Part shown: one piece after another, positions 7,492 to 18,052 of the stretch | Layout: each line of letters starts with the position of its first letter | How positions within the stretch are numbered: position 1 is the first letter of the stretch | NCBI GenBank assembly: GCA_021809885.1 | Contig: JAJZJY010000002.1 | Coordinates: forward strand, 1-45,280 | Length of the DNA: 45,280 bases | Origin: Actinomycetes bacterium | GTDB taxonomy: Bacteria > Actinomycetota > Acidimicrobiia > Acidimicrobiales > Palsa-688 | Direction of reading: 5' to 3' | Translations under genes and position numbers: made by a program | Notes under the pieces: model-generated | The model's input: the letters and a program-made list of their open reading frames with translations, nothing else | Told to the model about the DNA's origin: nothing | The model's database searches: none

Positions 7492-7510
7492 GCCTCGCGT
7501 CGCAGGCCGA
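7471..7510. repeat. 20-bp imperfect tandem duplication at gene boundary
   Basis: Two adjacent 20-bp units (7471-7490 and 7491-7510) share AGCCTCGC-TCGCAGGCC and differ at two positions. The first ends with the LytR_C stop codon; the second is the leader of the following HAD gene. Confidence 0.85.
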
Positions 7511-7526
7511 GCACGGTGCACCGGTA

Positions 7527-8300
7527 GTGGGAGTCGTAGGCGGCCCCCGCGGGCCGTGGCCCCCCGAGGCGGCGAGTGCCGCACTCCTCTCGGACTTCGA
7601 CGGCACTCTCGCCGCAATCGTGCCGGACCCCGAGGACGCCGTCCCGCTGCCGGGGACCGTGGCCGCCCTCGGGCGGCTCAGCCTCCACCTCGGGCGGGTG
7701 GCCGTCGTCTCGGGCCGACCCGTACGCTTCCTCGCCGACCGCCTCGCCGACCTCACTGGTCCGGTGAGCCTCGTCGGCCTCTACGGCCTCGAGTGGATCG
7801 ACAGCGGGGCCGTGGTGACCCATCCCGAGGCGGAGCAACATCGGGCCGCCGTCGCCGAGGTCGTCGCCCGCGCCGCGGCGTGCGCACCTCCCGGAGTCAC
7901 GGTGGAGGACAAGGGCCTCGCCGTCACCCTCCACGCTCGCCAGGCGCCCGGCGCGCTCGGCTGGGTGGAGGCCTTCGCCGCCAGGGCCGCCGCCGAGCTC
8001 GGTCTGGCGACCCACCCCGGGAAGCTCTCCATTGAACTGCGCGCCCCGGTGCCGGTCGACAAGGGAACGGTCGTCACCGGGCTGTGCGACGGCATGGAGT
8101 CGGCCTGTTACGTCGGCGACGACCGGGGGGACCTCCCTGCCTTCGAGGCTCTCACCATGCTGCGCGTATCCGGACTGGCGACCCTCGCCGTCGCCGCCAG
8201 GAGCGAGGAGGCGCCGCCGGAGCTGCTGGCCGGGGCCGATGTGGTCGTCGACGGGCCCCAAGGTGTGCTCGCGCTCTTCGACACGCTCAGCTCCCCGTGA
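7527..8300 (+). CDS. otsB: Trehalose-phosphatase-like HAD phosphatase
   Basis: The HAD-superfamily phosphatase has about 257 residues from GTG 7527; the start is uncertain because no strong ribosome site is seen. Catalytic motifs are all present: motif I LLSDFDGTLAAI, motif II VAVVSGRP, a motif III Lys (KGTVVTGL) and motif IV YVGDDRGDLPAFEAL. The cap and length fit OtsB, which removes phosphate from trehalose-6-phosphate in the cytoplasm. No OtsA synthase is in the window. The next gene is a glycerate kinase, so related sugar-phosphate phosphatase activities, such as one on a glucosylglycerate phosphate, remain possible. Confidence 0.75.
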   Translation: MGVVGGPRGPWPPEAASAALLSDFDGTLAAIVPDPEDAVPLPGTVAALGRLSLHLGRVAVVSGRPVRFLADRLADLTGPVSLVGLYGLEWIDSGAVVTHPEAEQHRAAVAEVVARAAACAPPGVTVEDKGLAVTLHARQAPGALGWVEAFAARAAAELGLATHPGKLSIELRAPVPVDKGTVVTGLCDGMESACYVGDDRGDLPAFEALTMLRVSGLATLAVAARSEEAPPELLAGADVVVDGPQGVLALFDTLSSP

Positions 8301-8328
8301 CGCCATCCGGGTCCGCCACCATGGGGCG

Positions 8329-9333
8329 GTGCCCAGGGTCGTCGCCGCCACCGACAAGTTCCGCGGCACCGCCAGTGCCGCCGAGATCGCCCTGGCCGTT
8401 GCTCGTGCGGCTGCCGGAGCGGGATGGGACTGCGACCAGGTACCGGTCTCCGACGGGGGTGAAGGCTTCGCCGACGTGCTCGGGGGCCGGTCCCGCCTCG
8501 TCCGGGCTCACGACCCGCTCGGCCGGGAGCTGGAGGCCGAGTGGCGGCTACTCGACGACGGCCGCACCGCCGTCGTCGAGATGGCCCTCGTGTCGGGGCT
8601 CCAGCTCATCGGAGGAGCGGAGGCCAACGACGCCGTGGCGGCCGACACGACAGGCACCGGCGAGCTCATCGCCGCGGCTGTCAAGGCAGGCGCCCGGCGT
8701 GTGCTGGTGGGCGCCGGGGGCTCAGCGACCACCGACGGCGGCCTGGCGGCCGTCGGGGTGCTCGAGCCGCACAGCCGCCTGAGGGGCGTCGAGTTGGTCG
8801 TGGCGTGCGACGTGCTCATCCCCTTCGTCGACGCCGCCCGGCTCTTCGCCCCCCAGAAGGGAGCGTCCCCGCCCCAGGTGGAGCTGCTCGCCCGCCGTCT
8901 CGAGCGGCTGGTGCAGGTCTACCGGGCACGCTTCGGGGTGGATGTCTCGGCCATCCCCGGCGGCGGTGCCGCCGGCGGCCTCGCCGGGGGGTTGGCGGCC
9001 ATCGGCGCCGCCCTCGTCCCCGGCTTCGATGTGGTCGCCGAGGCGGTCGACCTCGTGGACCGCATCGACGGCGCAGACCTGGTGGTGACGGGGGAGGGCG
9101 CCCTCGACGAGCAGTCGTTCGCCGGCAAGGCCGTCGGCGGTGTGATCGGCCTGGCAGGTGAGCTCGGAGTCCCGGCGCTCGTGGTCGCCGGCGACCTTGT
9201 CGGGGACCGCCCCGAGATCACGGCCGAGGTGCAGATCCTCGTCGAGCGGTTTGGGCCTGCCCGCGCCATGGCCGACCCGGCCGGCTGTGTGCAGGAGGTG
9301 GTGGCAGGGTGCCTGGCCGCCCGGAGAGGCTGA
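8329..9333 (+). CDS. Glycerate kinase
   Basis: The 334-residue protein starts at GTG 8329 after a G-rich stretch. It belongs to the Gly_kinase (GarK/GlxK) family: ATDKFRGTASAAEIALAVARA at the N-terminus, VSDGGEGFADVL, GTGELIAAAVKAGAR, VGAGGSATTDGG, PGGGAAGGLAGGL and VVTGEGALDEQS, the ordered substrate and nucleotide blocks of the family. It phosphorylates D-glycerate with ATP, usually to 2-phosphoglycerate, feeding glycolysis or photorespiratory-type glyoxylate routes. It lies 28 bp after the HAD phosphatase gene on the same strand, so they are probably co-transcribed. Confidence 0.88.
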   Translation: MPRVVAATDKFRGTASAAEIALAVARAAAGAGWDCDQVPVSDGGEGFADVLGGRSRLVRAHDPLGRELEAEWRLLDDGRTAVVEMALVSGLQLIGGAEANDAVAADTTGTGELIAAAVKAGARRVLVGAGGSATTDGGLAAVGVLEPHSRLRGVELVVACDVLIPFVDAARLFAPQKGASPPQVELLARRLERLVQVYRARFGVDVSAIPGGGAAGGLAGGLAAIGAALVPGFDVVAEAVDLVDRIDGADLVVTGEGALDEQSFAGKAVGGVIGLAGELGVPALVVAGDLVGDRPEITAEVQILVERFGPARAMADPAGCVQEVVAGCLAARRG

Positions 9334-9363
9334 GCTCACCCGGCACCTCGGGTAAAGGTCGCC

Positions 9364-9392
9364 TTGCGGACGGTGCCGCGATGCGCCAACAT
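9364..9392 (+). promoter_or_regulatory. Candidate promoter of the riboswitch operon
   Basis: TTGCGG (9364-9369), 17 bp, then CAACAT (9387-9392). The expected transcription start falls about 5 nt before the first base pair of the SAM riboswitch, which makes the placement credible. Confidence 0.5.
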
Positions 9393-9403
9393 GGGTGCGA
9401 CAG

Positions 9404-9490
9404 TCATCGAGAGCGGCTGAGGGACGGGCCCTGAGACGCCGCGGCAACCCGGTCACGCGTGACCCACGGTGCCAATGCCCGGTTCGATGA
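9404..9490 (+). promoter_or_regulatory. SAM-I (S-box) riboswitch
   Basis: The leader of the threonine-synthase-like gene folds as a SAM-I aptamer. P1 is a perfect 7-bp helix, TCATCGA (9404-9410) with TCGATGA (9484-9490). P2 pairs GCGGC with GCCGC around the conserved GAGGGA and GGGCCC kink-turn region. The invariant GCGGCAACC follows, then a perfect P3 hairpin GGTCACGCGTGACC, and a P4 around GGTGCCAATGCC. SAM-I riboswitches shut off methionine and sulfur genes when S-adenosylmethionine is plentiful. The ribosome site GGAGG (9491-9495) directly abuts P1, and no terminator hairpin with a T-tract follows. I therefore infer control of translation initiation. Confidence 0.92.
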
Positions 9491-9503
9491 GGAGGCCAGT
9501 TCC

Positions 9504-10741
<1,238 letters not shown>

Positions 10742-10745
<4 letters not shown>

Positions 10746-11020
10746 ACATGCCCGCCATCCGCATCCCCACCCAGCTGCGCAACCTCACCGGCGGAGCGGC
10801 CGAAGTGACCGTCGAGGGCGGGACGGTCGCCGAGGTCCTCGCCGCGCTCGACGCTTCTCACCCCGGCTTCGCCGAGCGCCTCTACGACGTGGACGGGCGC
10901 ATCCGGCGCTTCGTCAACGTGTTCGTCGCCGACGAGGACATCCGCTTCCTCGACGGGCCGGCTACCCCCGTGGCCTCCGGGGCCACCGTTTCGATCGTGC
11001 CGGCGGTGGCCGGGGGCTGA
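10742..11020 (+). CDS. CysO/MoaD-like ubiquitin-fold sulfur carrier protein
   Basis: The 92-residue protein starts at GTG 10742, overlapping the upstream stop by four bases, or at ATG 10748. It is a beta-grasp sulfur carrier: IRIPTQLRNLTGG at the start, RFVNVFVADEDIRFLDG in the middle and TVSIVPAVAGG at the end. The C-terminal Gly-Gly is the site that is adenylated and converted to a thiocarboxylate. The middle block closely resembles mycobacterial CysO, which donates sulfur to the PLP enzyme CysM. Strict co-translation with the PLP enzyme and shared riboswitch control suggest it supplies sulfur to that enzyme. MoaD (molybdopterin) is the alternative, but no moa gene is near. Confidence 0.88.
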
Positions 11021-11045
11021 ACTCCCACTCCGAGCACCAGATGGG

Positions 11046-11075
11046 TTGCGGTAGCGCCCCGGGAGGCGGTTAACT
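11046..11075 (+). promoter_or_regulatory. Candidate groEL promoter
   Basis: TTGCGG (11046-11051), an 18-bp spacer and TTAACT (11070-11075) lie immediately before the CIRCE operator. HrcA bound there would cover the transcription start. Confidence 0.55.
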
Positions 11076-11076
11076 G

Positions 11077-11103
11077 TTAGCACTCCCACACTGAGAGTGC
11101 TAA
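11077..11103. promoter_or_regulatory. CIRCE operator (HrcA binding site)
   Basis: TTAGCACTC, nine bases, GAGTGCTAA: a perfect match to the CIRCE consensus, 33 bp before the groEL start codon. HrcA represses class I heat-shock genes through this element and releases it when GroEL is occupied by unfolded protein. hrcA itself is not in the window. Confidence 0.96.
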
Positions 11104-12759
<1,656 letters not shown>

Positions 12760-12805
12760 CCGGCTGGTCCGGCAGGTAGTGGAGAGGACTACTGGTCCGC
12801 GCAGC

Positions 12806-12841
12806 GGGCCGGCCGCCGGAGACGTGTCCGGCGGCCGGCCC
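12806..12841 (+). terminator. Terminator-like hairpin after groEL
   Basis: A perfect 15-bp GC-rich stem, GGGCCGGCCGCCGGA and its complement, encloses the 6-nt loop GACGTG. No T-tract follows, as is usual in high-GC actinobacteria. It lies 46 bp after the groEL stop and 20 bp before the next start codon. Confidence 0.8.
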
Positions 12842-12860
12842 ATCGCCGTAAGATCAACCA

Positions 12861-13547
12861 ATGAGCGAACCGTTGGGGCCGTCCGAGGGGCTGGGTGTCC
12901 TGCACCTGTTCTGCAAGGTCCGGCCTGACACCGACGTCGAGGCCGTGGTGGCCGCCGTCAAGGACGGCCAGGACGAGCAGCAGCAGGTTGTGTGCTTCTC
13001 GGTCCTCGGCCACAAGGCGGATGCCGGGTTCATGGTCCTCGGTCGGGACTGGGTCCGGCTCCGCCGCTTCCAGTCCCGCGTGCAGGCGGCCGGCCTCGAT
13101 GTCGCCGACTCCTACGTCTCGCTCACCGAGGTTTCCGAGTACGCCAGGGCGTCGGTCGAAAAGCAGAAGCTCGGCCCCCGCCTGTACCCGAAGCTCCCGC
13201 CAGCCGGGAAGCGAGCAGTGTGCTTCTATCCCATGTCCAAGCGACGCTCGGAGGGGGCCAACTGGTACCAGTTGGATTTCGAGGATCGTCGTGACCTCAT
13301 GGCCGAGCACGGGGTCTCGGGCCGGCGGTTCGCGGGACGGGTGCTGCAGCTCGTGACCGGGTCGACCGGCCTCGACGACTACGAGTGGGGTGTCACGCTC
13401 TTCGCCGTGCACCCAGACGACCTGAAGGAGTGCGTCTACACGATGCGCTTCGACGAGGCCTCGGCACGGTATGCCGAGTTCGGCCCCTTCTACGCCGGCA
13501 CCGTGGCCGAGGTGGAAGAAGTTCTGGCGGACGCCGGCCTGCAGTAA
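12861..13547 (+). CDS. chdC: Coproheme decarboxylase (chlorite-dismutase family, HemQ type)
   Basis: The 228-residue ferredoxin-like dimeric-barrel protein is of the actinobacterial ChdC type. Recognisable blocks are LFCKVRP at the start, RAVCFYPMSKRR with the Tyr thought to carry the radical, WYQLDFEDRRDLMAEHGVSGR with the proximal heme-ligand His, and the C-terminal YEWGVTLFA plus TMRFDEASARYAEFGPFYAG. It turns Fe-coproporphyrin III into heme b by two oxidative decarboxylations using peroxide, the last step of the coproporphyrin-dependent pathway. The hemE and cgoX genes for earlier steps are at 38-40.5 kb. It is separated from groEL by the terminator and converges with the cytochrome b gene, leaving 19 bp between stops. 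Confidence 0.9.
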   Translation: MSEPLGPSEGLGVLHLFCKVRPDTDVEAVVAAVKDGQDEQQQVVCFSVLGHKADAGFMVLGRDWVRLRRFQSRVQAAGLDVADSYVSLTEVSEYARASVEKQKLGPRLYPKLPPAGKRAVCFYPMSKRRSEGANWYQLDFEDRRDLMAEHGVSGRRFAGRVLQLVTGSTGLDDYEWGVTLFAVHPDDLKECVYTMRFDEASARYAEFGPFYAGTVAEVEEVLADAGLQ

Positions 13548-13566
13548 TCACAGCGGCCGGCGACGG

Positions 13567-15414
13567 CTACCGCCTCGGCGCCCTTCCGGCTGTCGCTGCG
13601 TCGCCCGACATGGGATCGGTGCCGGAAGGAGCGGAGGAGTTGCGAGCGTTCCAGCGGCGCCAGACGAGCCGGTGGAGCGGCACGATCTCCGGGATGTTGC
13701 GGATGCCGGGGACGAACGGCACGGCGAGCAGGAGGAGCGTGGCGGCGCCCGTCAGGTAGATGGCGATGAGGTCGACGTTGGACGACGACCGGAACCCGGG
13801 CATCTGGTACCACAAGGTGTACAGCCACAGCCACGGCTGCCCCGGGTAGCTGCCGGTCTCGTTCGTGACGCCCCACTGGCTCCCGGTCAGGTGCTCGGCG
13901 TGGGCGACGTTCGAGAAGTAGGCGCCGTCCTCCAGGAAGAGGAGCGGCTTGGTGAAGTCCGTGCCGTAGAAGGTCCGGTTGGCCAGCAGGTCGGTGTCGA
14001 GAGCGCCGCTGCGGGCGAGGGTCAGCTCGGCGGCGGCCATGGCCGGCACCGGGCCGTCGGATGCCGGGGGGACGACCGGCGCCCCGTTGCGGAAGGTCAC
14101 CTTCGTCACGGCCTTGCCGTAGGCGGCGGCCCAGGCGACCTGCGTCGAGTGGGGGGCGGCCTCGTAGCGGCGGAGGGCGGCTGCGAGGCGGGCGTCGCTC
14201 GGCGCCAGCTTGGCGAGCGGCTGCAGGACGAAGCTACGGGCAGGGTCTATGGGGTCCTGTACGCCGCCGATCCGCTGCCACGAGACACCGATGCGCTGCA
14301 CGTCATTGCTTGCCGTGTTGTACGGGGGCCCGTACGTGGCCGTCTCGCTGGTCCCGTCCAGCTCGCTGGCGACCGTCGCGACGAAGTCCGCCGGGGCGAC
14401 GCGGGCCCAAGTCGCGATCGTGATCGGCGGCTGGTCGGGGGAGGACAGGAGGGCGGCGAGGAGGATCACGAGGACGGTGGCGATCCCGGCGGCGGCGGTG
14501 GCCTCCTTGACTATGTCGTAGACCCGGGTGGGGCCCTTCCAGTCCGCCCGGTCTGCTGCGGCGGCGGCCCGGCGGGCGGACCGCCCACGGGGGCGCCGCA
14601 CGGGCAGGGGATGGCTCACGCCTCGCACGCGCACCAGCAGCACGTGGGCGCCCACGATCGCGACGAGCACGATGGGGACCAGGACGACGTGCCAGAGGAG
14701 CATCTGGCCGAAGTTCATGAGGTTGAACGCGCCGCCGAGGCCGGTCGCGTTGACCGCGTCCTTGCCGTTGGTCGAGATCCACTGCGAGTCGAAGTTCTGC
14801 TGGGAGAGATAGCCGGTGAAGGCTTCGACGACCGACACCGCGAACGCGGCTACGCCGGTCATCCAGGTGAGCGCCCGGCGGCCCCGCCACGCGGCCATCC
14901 AGAACTTCCCCCACAGGTGGATCACCATGAACGCCATGAACAGCTCCACCGACCACAGGTGCAGGCTGTTGAAGAAGTGGCCGACCGGGCTCGTGTGCCA
15001 CCAGTCGGCGCCGCCGAGGGCGATGGCGAACCCCGACACGATCGCCAGGCCGAGGGCCGCCAGGCTCGCCACGCCGAACACGTAGATCCACGAGGCCACG
15101 TACGCCGGCTGCCGGTCCGGCAGGAGCTTCCCCGGCGGGAGGACCCGCAGCCCGGCGCGGCGGATGGCCCCAGTCCACGTCCGGTCGCCCGTGCCGGCGG
15201 CCCCGTCGCTCCGGTCGTCGAGCACCTTGGGGTCGCTGTCGTTCGCGGCGGCCGGGCCGGCGTCCTCGGCATGTCCGGGGAAGCGGACCAGCAGGGCGGC
15301 CCCGAAGATCACCACCATGACGCCGACCAGCCAGACGTTCGCCACCGAGAGGGTGAAGACCGACCAGTGCAGGTAGGTTCCGGGACGGCTTAGGTTCACG
15401 ACGGAGCCGAGCAT
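13567..15414 (-). CDS. Cytochrome b (b6-type N-terminal domain), orphan
   Basis: The 615-residue membrane protein has a cytochrome b N-terminal module at about residues 100-270. Two pairs of heme-ligand histidines are visible: SLHLWSVELFMAFMVIHLW (spacing H-x13-H) and LLWHVVLVPIVLVAIVGAH (H-x14-H). The second spacing is that of the b6/Firmicute type. Residues 1-45 form an extra helix, and a long polar middle region (about 320-520) is unusual. A last helix follows near residue 560. No Rieske iron-sulfur, cytochrome c or subunit IV gene is adjacent. It probably passes electrons in a quinol-oxidising complex with partners encoded elsewhere. It lies 86 bp downstream of the LCP gene on the same strand. 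Confidence 0.8.
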   Translation of the reverse strand: MLGSVVNLSRPGTYLHWSVFTLSVANVWLVGVMVVIFGAALLVRFPGHAEDAGPAAANDSDPKVLDDRSDGAAGTGDRTWTGAIRRAGLRVLPPGKLLPDRQPAYVASWIYVFGVASLAALGLAIVSGFAIALGGADWWHTSPVGHFFNSLHLWSVELFMAFMVIHLWGKFWMAAWRGRRALTWMTGVAAFAVSVVEAFTGYLSQQNFDSQWISTNGKDAVNATGLGGAFNLMNFGQMLLWHVVLVPIVLVAIVGAHVLLVRVRGVSHPLPVRRPRGRSARRAAAAADRADWKGPTRVYDIVKEATAAAGIATVLVILLAALLSSPDQPPITIATWARVAPADFVATVASELDGTSETATYGPPYNTASNDVQRIGVSWQRIGGVQDPIDPARSFVLQPLAKLAPSDARLAAALRRYEAAPHSTQVAWAAAYGKAVTKVTFRNGAPVVPPASDGPVPAMAAAELTLARSGALDTDLLANRTFYGTDFTKPLLFLEDGAYFSNVAHAEHLTGSQWGVTNETGSYPGQPWLWLYTLWYQMPGFRSSSNVDLIAIYLTGAATLLLLAVPFVPGIRNIPEIVPLHRLVWRRWNARNSSAPSGTDPMSGDAATAGRAPRR

Positions 15415-15500
15415 GGGCCGATGTTAGGGACCGCCCGGCGAGGCCTCTCTAGGGTCGAAGGGCCCTCCCGAGCCGCCGACGGTCCCGGCTTGTGCAGCTG

Positions 15501-17000
15501 TCAGCAGGGGCGGGGGTCGTAGGGCGTCAGCTGGTCCTGGGAGCTGGTCGGCGCCTGGCCCCCGGGTGTTGGGACGGAGGCGGCCGATCGCGGTGTGGTG
15601 GTCGCGGTGGTACCCGAACCGCCAGCCGTCGACGCCCGGTGGGGGGGGATCACGGCGAAGGTCGAGCCCGCCTGCACGTCGACGGTGCCCGCAGGCACAC
15701 CGGCCGCGGACTGCATGACCACGGCTCCTCCAAGGTGCAGGAACACAGCGTACCCCTCCGCCAGCTGGCCGGGATGGTACTGGACGACGGTCTCGGTCGG
15801 CGAGGCGGGGACGACGCCGATCGTCTGGGAGGTGACGTGGAAGCCGCCGGCGGTGAGCCCCGCAGCCGCTGCTGACGCCACGCTCGCAACCCCGGAGATG
15901 TTGGTGATCGTCACGGCACTCGGACGAGAGGCGATCGGTAGCGAGCCTGCATCCCAGGCACGGATGGTGTTCAGGTCGGCCGGCTCGACGGGGAACTCGA
16001 CGGAGCCCTTGTCGTAGCCCGCGAACACGTAGCCGGCGTTGCCGGCACCGTTCACCAACGTCACCGGGAACGTACGTGCCGGTGCGTTTGCAGGGTTGAC
16101 GGTGTGGTAGCGCTCGATGAGCGGTACGAGCTGCGCCTTCAGCCCCGGGTCGATCGTGAGCTGGTTGAGCACAGCGGAGAGGAAGGCGTTCGTCTGGAGA
16201 GGGTTGCCGATCCCCTGGCGCTCGGCGGTCTTGGCGAGCACCCGGATGAAGGTGTGGTCGCGCACGATGCGGGCGAGGTCGGACTCCGGGTCGTAGGGCC
16301 ACGCGGCCGGGTTGGAGGGGCTCACCCCCGGTGGGTCGTACTGGAGGTGGCGGCTGCGCACCAGGGCGAGGGCCTGCTGGCCGTGGATCAGCTGGCAGCC
16401 CGTGTGGTTGATGTCGAGCCCCGAGTACGCGTCGTACAGCCGCTCGGGGAAGTTGAGGCGGATGCCGCCGAGGGCATTCACCGTCTGGAGGAAGCCGTCG
16501 AAGTCGACCTCCACGTAGTGGTTGATGGTGATGCCGAAGTCCTGGTGGATGGCGGCGACCAGGTTGTTGGGGCCGAGCTTTCCGTCGTTGAGGGCGGCGT
16601 CGATCTTCTGCGGGCTGCCCACCGGGCTGCCCGCCGGCATCGGAGCGAGCAGGTCACGGGGGATCGACAGGATCGAGGCTGTTCGGGTGCGCGGGTCGAG
16701 GTGAAGGACCATGATCACGTCGGCGAGCGTCCCGCTCAGCAGCGCCGGGTTGCCGAAGTTGACCATCGTCTGGCCCGCCCGGGTCTGGTTGCCGATGAGC
16801 AGGATGTTCTCCGCTGGCAGGCCGGCGTAGGCCTGGCTGCGGTCGGCGCGCCCCTCGCCCTGGGACAAGCCGGCACCCGATCCGGTGCGTACCCGACCCA
16901 ACTCGTACCGTGCGTACCCGTACACAGCGCCCGCGCTCACGAGTAGCAGGGCGACCATGATGTTCACGCTCACGAGGACGCGGCGCGGCCATCTCGGCAT
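15501..17000 (-). CDS. LytR-CpsA-Psr (LCP) family envelope ligase
   Basis: The 499-residue protein begins at ATG 17000 (MPRWPRRVLVSVNIMV); the longer track ORF adds Arg-rich noise. It has one N-terminal transmembrane helix (residues 8-30). The LCP domain (about 75-300) carries ENILLIGNQTRAG, LADVIMVLHLDP, ILSIPRDLL, KIDAALNDG and ALALVRSRHLQYD, which supply the conserved Asp and Arg residues that bind pyrophosphate and lipid. A LytR_C domain (about 380-470) and a Ser/Thr/Pro-rich tail follow. LCP enzymes transfer undecaprenyl-linked glycopolymers to peptidoglycan on the outer face of the membrane. It is divergent from larE, and the 195-bp gap contains the hairpin GTTGCT-cacg-AGCAAC. Confidence 0.9.
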   Translation of the reverse strand: MPRWPRRVLVSVNIMVALLLVSAGAVYGYARYELGRVRTGSGAGLSQGEGRADRSQAYAGLPAENILLIGNQTRAGQTMVNFGNPALLSGTLADVIMVLHLDPRTRTASILSIPRDLLAPMPAGSPVGSPQKIDAALNDGKLGPNNLVAAIHQDFGITINHYVEVDFDGFLQTVNALGGIRLNFPERLYDAYSGLDINHTGCQLIHGQQALALVRSRHLQYDPPGVSPSNPAAWPYDPESDLARIVRDHTFIRVLAKTAERQGIGNPLQTNAFLSAVLNQLTIDPGLKAQLVPLIERYHTVNPANAPARTFPVTLVNGAGNAGYVFAGYDKGSVEFPVEPADLNTIRAWDAGSLPIASRPSAVTITNISGVASVASAAAAGLTAGGFHVTSQTIGVVPASPTETVVQYHPGQLAEGYAVFLHLGGAVVMQSAAGVPAGTVDVQAGSTFAVIPPHRASTAGGSGTTATTTPRSAASVPTPGGQAPTSSQDQLTPYDPRPC

Positions 17001-17195
17001 GTGCCGAAGTCGGCTTCCGCGCCGTAGGTGGGCGGCGCCTGGGCGCCGGCTGCCGTTGCTCACGAGCAACCAGCATGGCTGACAGCGATGCGCATGAGTA
17101 CGCGCTCGTGGGTGGGCGGTCGTGAGCAGACGGCAGCCCCCGAGCAGCGCGCGCCGCAAAGGGGGTGCACGGCGGCTGGCGTACGCTCGATCTCC

Positions 17196-18005
17196 GTGAG
17201 CTCGCAGCACCGGTCGATCGGCACCCTCATCGATACCCTACGGGAGCGACTCGCCCGGCTGGAGTCCGTCGTGGTGGCCTACAGCGGTGGGGTGGACTCG
17301 GCGCTCCTGGCCCACCAGGCGTCGGATGTGCTCGGGCGGCGTGCGCTGGCGGTGACAGCCTCGTCGCCGTCCCTGCCGCCGGCGGAGCTCGAGTCCTGCG
17401 AAGCGACGGCGGGCGCATGGGGGCTGCGCTGGAGGGCTGTGCGCACAGACGAGATGGACCGCCCGGCGTATGTCGCCAACGGCGCCGACCGCTGCTGGCA
17501 CTGCAAGTCGGCGCTGATGGACCAGTTGTTGCCCATCGCCGAGGTAGAGGGCGCCACCGTGGTGCTCGGCGTCAACCTCGACGACCTCGGGGACCACCGC
17601 CCCGGTCGGCAGGCGGCGGCCGACCGGGGAGCGCTCTTCCCGCTCGTCGACGCGGGCTTCTCCAAGGCAGACGTGCGTCGCTGCGCCCGCCACCTCGGGC
17701 TGGAGGTGTGGGACAAGCCGGCGGCGGCATGCCTGGCGTCGCGGCTTCCGTACGGCACTCCGGTGACCCTGCGGACCCTCGACAGGGTCGGGCGGGCGGA
17801 GGCGGCCATGCGGGCGCTCGGCTTCCGACAGGTCCGCGTCCGTCACTACGGCGACACGGCGCGCGTGGAGGTGGACACCGCCGACCTGGCACGGGCGGTC
17901 GAGGCCCGCGAGGCAGTGGTGCCGGCCGTCAGATCCGCCGGGTACCGCTACGTGACCCTGGACCTGGAGGGTTTCCGCTCGGGCAATCTCAACCCACCCC
18001 GCTAG
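17196..18005 (+). CDS. larE: LarE-type ATP-dependent sulfur transferase
   Basis: The 269-residue PP-loop protein starts at GTG 17196, an inferred start. The ATP-binding loop VVAYSGGVDSALLA is followed by ANGADRCWHCKSALM, LGVNLDDLGDHRPG and KPAAACLASRLPYGTPVT, the ordered LarE motifs. LarE inserts sulfur into the nickel-pincer nucleotide cofactor of lactate racemase and related enzymes. Some members sacrifice their own Cys in the ACLASR segment; others use a [4Fe-4S] cluster held by three cysteines. Here the CxxC plus ACLASR cysteines are present, so either chemistry is possible. No larA, larB or larC is in the window. Confidence 0.88.
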   Translation: MSSQHRSIGTLIDTLRERLARLESVVVAYSGGVDSALLAHQASDVLGRRALAVTASSPSLPPAELESCEATAGAWGLRWRAVRTDEMDRPAYVANGADRCWHCKSALMDQLLPIAEVEGATVVLGVNLDDLGDHRPGRQAAADRGALFPLVDAGFSKADVRRCARHLGLEVWDKPAAACLASRLPYGTPVTLRTLDRVGRAEAAMRALGFRQVRVRHYGDTARVEVDTADLARAVEAREAVVPAVRSAGYRYVTLDLEGFRSGNLNPPR

Positions 18006-18052
18006 CGCGTCGGACCGCCCTCGTCCGGGCCCGGGGCGCGAGCGCCGCTCGT

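Noticed and set aside
13471-15393. 640-codon plus-strand ORF opposite the cytochrome b gene
   Set aside because: Composition and repeats (Gly/Arg/His-rich) are those of an antisense shadow; the minus strand has clear heme-ligand motifs.
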